Of a stretch of DNA of 64,000 nt, positions 61,355 through 64,000 are shown piece after piece (position 1 is the first letter of the stretch; each line of letters starts with the position of its first letter). The stretch is from Mucilaginibacter pineti (GTDB taxonomy: Bacteria; Bacteroidota; Bacteroidia; Sphingobacteriales; Sphingobacteriaceae). A program made the translations under genes and the position numbers. Location: contig NZ_FNAI01000011.1 of NCBI RefSeq assembly GCF_900101875.1, forward strand, positions 186,001 through 250,000, read 5' to 3'. Under the pieces are notes generated by a model. It worked only from the letters and a program-made list of their open reading frames with translations. It did no database searches and was not told where the DNA came from.

Positions 61355-61426
61355 AATCATCCTCGCCGTGGTCTATCCACCACCATACATGGACTTACTA
61401 AGCCTGGTTTAAATTTGTAACCTTTT

Positions 61427-61458
61427 AAAAAAGCGCCTGTGTATAAGTACACAGACGC
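61427..61458 (-). terminator. terminator of the gene at 61603
   Basis: GCG-CTGTGTA pairs with TACACAG-CGC around a TAAG loop (61433-61458), with six T following on the minus strand. The remaining intergenic bases up to 61602 hold nothing recognisable. Confidence 0.75.
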
Positions 61459-61602
61459 CTATCGAAACTATTATGAAAAAGGGACCTTAAACCCCAATTT
61501 TGCAACTGCTTTATTGGGATAGTATTGTAAATATGATGGTGAATGCCCGTATAACCTATTATGTATCGGTAAATGGGTACAATGTATGGATGAACGGTGT
61601 GG

Positions 61603-62139
61603 TTAATTATATTGTCTGCCGTTTAGGGCAAGTATGGCTGGTTCTTCATCCGCCTGGTAACTAATGATAGAAAGGTTGGACTGCATTTTTACTATAAAAG
61701 TATCCTGGGCGGCTTTGTCGGTTGCATCGCCGTCGGCAAGTATCATAAACTCCGCAAGCTGGTTAAGCAAATTGAGGGTGCCAGTGGTATAAATGATGGC
61801 CAGTTTATGTGCCGATCTGTCGTCGATATCTGACTCCATCAGCTCAAACTGGGGGATTTCAAATTTTAGCTGATTACCAAGGTTATCCTTTAATTCGGGG
61901 ATGCGGCCATTCAGCATTTCAAAAAAATGGCCTACTGCAAAGCTCAGTTTATAGTGTAACGAGTTTGCCCGGCCATCATGCGCTTTTAACTCGGTAAAGG
62001 TTTTAAACTTCCTATCGGGATTGTAAGTCTGCATTTTCAATAAAAACTCCTGGTACGATGCATGGAAAACCCGCTTTTCGAACTCTCCCTGGGCCGATGC
62101 ATCGATGATCTGTTTATATGCTAATTTTATAAGTGCCAT
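61603..62139 (-). CDS. cytoplasmic protein of unknown function
   Basis: 178 residues, mostly helical, with no signal peptide or membrane helix. Two segments stand out: FHASYQEFLLKMQTYNPDRK and LNLLNQLAEFMILADGDATD. No family is recognised. It is monocistronic, with its own terminator and a 55-base gap to the dioxygenase gene upstream. Confidence 0.65.
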   Translation of the reverse strand: MALIKLAYKQIIDASAQGEFEKRVFHASYQEFLLKMQTYNPDRKFKTFTELKAHDGRANSLHYKLSFAVGHFFEMLNGRIPELKDNLGNQLKFEIPQFELMESDIDDRSAHKLAIIYTTGTLNLLNQLAEFMILADGDATDKAAQDTFIVKMQSNLSIISYQADEEPAILALNGRQYN

Positions 62140-62195
62140 CTTTGGATAATTTTGAGTTAATGAATCAGCGATTTAGTGAATGAAGACCATTCTAA

Positions 62196-62933
62196 TTAAA
62201 GCGATATGCCAATTGTAAAAGTTCCCGAGTAACCGTCAGTCAGGTTTCCGGCCAGGGATATGGTTTCGTTGGCAAGATCAGTAGCCGAGTCCCCGAACAC
62301 CTGGTCGCTGGTGTTGCGGGTGGTGTTTACACCGTGATCTTTATAAAGCGCTGATACATGAACCGCATCCGATATCGCTTCAGAAAATGTCATCTGCGTA
62401 GTTTTTTTAAGTACGCCGTTAACAAACACTTCCATGTGTATATGTGTGGCCCTGCCGCTGTACCAGCCCGGGTAAATGGTGCCGAACTTTGCAACACCTG
62501 TGCTATCGGTAAGCTGGTAACCGCGTAACCATGTTTCGCCAATATAACTTTTGGTGCCCAAAATACCGGGTTGGTTGCCGTAACCCGAGTAATATCCATC
62601 CTTATTGCAATGCCAAATATCAACACGGGCACCGGTAACTACATTGCAATTGTCGCTAACGTTTACTACCAGAAAATTTACCGTTAAGGGTAGGCCGGTT
62701 TGTCCACCTGTAATATCGCTACGGTTTAGCGGGTTATTTATTTCGCCACTTGCGTATGGGAATGGGCCCTCTGTTTCGGTAGGAGAAACTGTACAGCTTG
62801 CGCCATTGGTTGATTTGGTGCTGGTAGAGGTATCGGTTTTGGTTGAGGTCGAATCCTTTTTACAGGCTTCAAATACCAGGGGGCCTGCAGCAGCCGCTAC
62901 TACAAACGTGCGGAGAAAGTTTTTTCGTTCCAT
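62196..62933 (-). CDS. intradiol ring-cleavage dioxygenase-like lipoprotein
   Basis: 245 residues from ATG 62933 (MERKNFLRTF); a GTG two codons earlier is also in frame. The signal peptide ends in the lipobox VFEAC, followed by a Ser/Thr-rich linker. The catalytic part has GPFPY, VDIWHCNKDGYYSGYG, and FGTIYPGWYSGRATHIHMEV, giving the two Tyr and two His non-haem Fe(III) ligands of protocatechuate/catechol dioxygenases. Exported intradiol-like enzymes of this kind are common in Bacteroidota; the natural substrate is unclear. Confidence 0.9.
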   Translation of the reverse strand: MERKNFLRTFVVAAAAGPLVFEACKKDSTSTKTDTSTSTKSTNGASCTVSPTETEGPFPYASGEINNPLNRSDITGGQTGLPLTVNFLVVNVSDNCNVVTGARVDIWHCNKDGYYSGYGNQPGILGTKSYIGETWLRGYQLTDSTGVAKFGTIYPGWYSGRATHIHMEVFVNGVLKKTTQMTFSEAISDAVHVSALYKDHGVNTTRNTSDQVFGDSATDLANETISLAGNLTDGYSGTFTIGISL

Positions 62934-63055
62934 GATCACAAAAATTAATAAGGTTAATACTTGATCTATTAATTAATGTAAAGCTACAGGGTGGTGCTAA
63001 GGAAACAGAAGGGGTGTCGGTAAATGGGTGTTATGTGCCGATAAAGCCGGTTTTT

Positions 63056-63757
63056 TCATCTGAATTTCATCCAGTTACGAATAACATCATGATAGGTGTC
63101 GCTCACCGGCAGCTCTACATCGGTAAGTTTAACCTTACGGTTTTGGATAGAGCGGATCTTGTTAACAGGTACAATATAACTACGGTGGATGCGCTGAAAT
63201 TTATCGGCAGGGAGTTTTTCCAGTACCTTTTTCAGGGGCATAAGGGTTAGTACCGTTTTCTCATTGGTAATATGGATCTTGATATAGTCTTCCATACTTT
63301 CAATATACTCAATGGAGTTCAGATCAATCTTTACCATCCGGTATTCCGAGTATACATACAGGCTTTCGTCTGGCGCTTCGGTGTTTGTTTTGTTTTTGTA
63401 TTGATGGTAATCAACAGCCTTTTCAACGGCTTTTTCAAAACGTTTAAAATCGATGGGTTTTAATAGATAGTCCAGTGCCTCCAGTTCAAAACCTTCGTAC
63501 GCGAAGTTTTTATAAGCTGTGGTAAAAATTACGATAGGCTTAACCTCCAGCGAGCGCACGAGATCTATCCCTGTAATATCGGGCATATTGATGTCGATAA
63601 AAAGCAGGTCGACAGGCTTACTCTTTAAAAACTCGGCGCCGGATATGGCATCATCAAAGGTTTTTATCAGCTGTAACGAGGGAAAACGCGATACATATTC
63701 GCTTATCAGCCTTAAGGCCAGCGGTTCATCATCAATAGCAATACATTTTAGCACCAT
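63056..63757 (-). CDS. LytTR-family response regulator
   Basis: 233 residues. Receiver domain with the acidic pair in IAIDDEPLALRL, phosphoacceptor Asp in DLLFIDINMPDITG and Lys in DYLLKPIDFKRF; C-terminal LytTR DNA-binding domain (YIESMEDYIKIHITNEKTVL, FQRIHRSYIVPVNKIRSIQN). It starts 2 bases after the stop of its partner kinase. Confidence 0.95.
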   Translation of the reverse strand: MVLKCIAIDDEPLALRLISEYVSRFPSLQLIKTFDDAISGAEFLKSKPVDLLFIDINMPDITGIDLVRSLEVKPIVIFTTAYKNFAYEGFELEALDYLLKPIDFKRFEKAVEKAVDYHQYKNKTNTEAPDESLYVYSEYRMVKIDLNSIEYIESMEDYIKIHITNEKTVLTLMPLKKVLEKLPADKFQRIHRSYIVPVNKIRSIQNRKVKLTDVELPVSDTYHDVIRNWMKFR

Positions 63758-63759
63758 AT

Positions 63760-64000
63760 TTAAGCCTGTAAGGTGAGCTGAACGGTGTATTCATCGTTTT
63801 GGCTGCTGATGTTTAACAAGTGTTTATTAGGATATAAATAAGCTAAACGCTGTTTTGTGTTTTTTATGCCGATGCCGGTGCGCTGATTTTCTGCCCGGCC
63901 GGTAAAAATACGATTTCGGCAAAAGAACGAGATATCATTTCCATTGGTATTTATGCTGATATCAATATCGGAATTTTCATGCTTGCTGATGCCGTATTTA
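63760..64000 (-). CDS. LytS/YehU-type sensor histidine kinase, C-terminal end (cut by window edge)
   Basis: The open frame on the minus strand enters from the right edge and ends at 63760. It holds the last about 80 residues of a histidine-kinase ATPase domain: ISFFCRNRIFTGR, the G2 box RTGIGIKNTKQRLAYLYP and a final beta strand YTVQLTLQA. This end is diagnostic of the LytS/YehU group, which pairs with LytTR regulators as here. Confidence 0.9.
   Translation of the reverse strand, partial: KYGISKHENSDIDISINTNGNDISFFCRNRIFTGRAENQRTGIGIKNTKQRLAYLYPNKHLLNISSQNDEYTVQLTLQA

Noticed and set aside
61603-62139. Phage or type VI structural protein
   Set aside because: The single helical unknown protein is surrounded by ordinary chromosomal genes; no other phage gene is near.

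Overview
The window looks like chromosomal DNA of a Bacteroidota bacterium of the Sphingobacteriaceae, most like Mucilaginibacter or Pedobacter. This rests on family content: a SusC/SusD pair, a one-protein hybrid two-component system, many alpha-L-type polysaccharide hydrolases, DUF4369-thioredoxin lipoproteins, a Bat aerotolerance operon, weak ribosome binding sites and TAnnTTTG-type -7 promoter boxes. No rRNA, CRISPR array, prophage or complete insertion sequence was seen.

Layout. 1-7.2 kb: nitroreductase (cut by the edge), two AraC regulators, methionine aminopeptidase, a thioredoxin lipoprotein, and a tautomerase/SnoaL/Crp group. That group is flanked by two copies of a small manganese-type cupin gene, of which the first is truncated. 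7.2-14 kb: SusD/SusC pair, alpha/beta hydrolase, 3-methyladenine glycosylase. 14.2-22.9 kb: a nine-gene minus-strand operon for an activated sugar acid: a putative glycosyltransferase, SpsF-type cytidylyltransferase, split transketolase, class III aminotransferase, SDR, a HAD phosphatase-NeuB fusion, a sterol-desaturase-like hydroxylase and an SMR transporter. 23-39 kb: metallophosphatase, then a glycan-degradation locus (two GH2 enzymes, a GH127-like and a GH93-like enzyme) with a 1330-residue hybrid sensor/regulator but no SusC/D of its own. 39-47 kb: AraC regulator, SDR, membrane protein, PAS kinase, zinc-ribbon and SPFH proteins, PfkB kinase. 47-55.5 kb: complete moxR-DUF58-batA-B-C-D-E operon. 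56-64 kb: a secreted protein of unknown role, two tandem tRNA-like genes divergent from an Lrp/AsnC regulator, an RsmI-like methylase, an FAD monooxygenase, an intradiol dioxygenase and a LytTR two-component pair cut by the right edge.

Two things stand out. (1) At 57.1-57.5 kb two tandem RNAs on the minus strand fold as type II tRNAs with a leucine-like D arm, a GUC (Asp) anticodon and about 40-nt variable arms containing a nested hairpin. The two copies differ by compensatory changes, and they share a promoter and a terminator. (2) The 15.6-22.9 kb cluster combines transketolase, aminotransferase, SDR, phosphatase-NeuB and SpsF in a way that matches no named nonulosonic acid pathway I know, so its product may be a new CMP-activated sugar acid.

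The intergenic regions carry several families of long imperfect palindromes. One family occurs twice in opposite orientation (46.95 kb and 58.2 kb).
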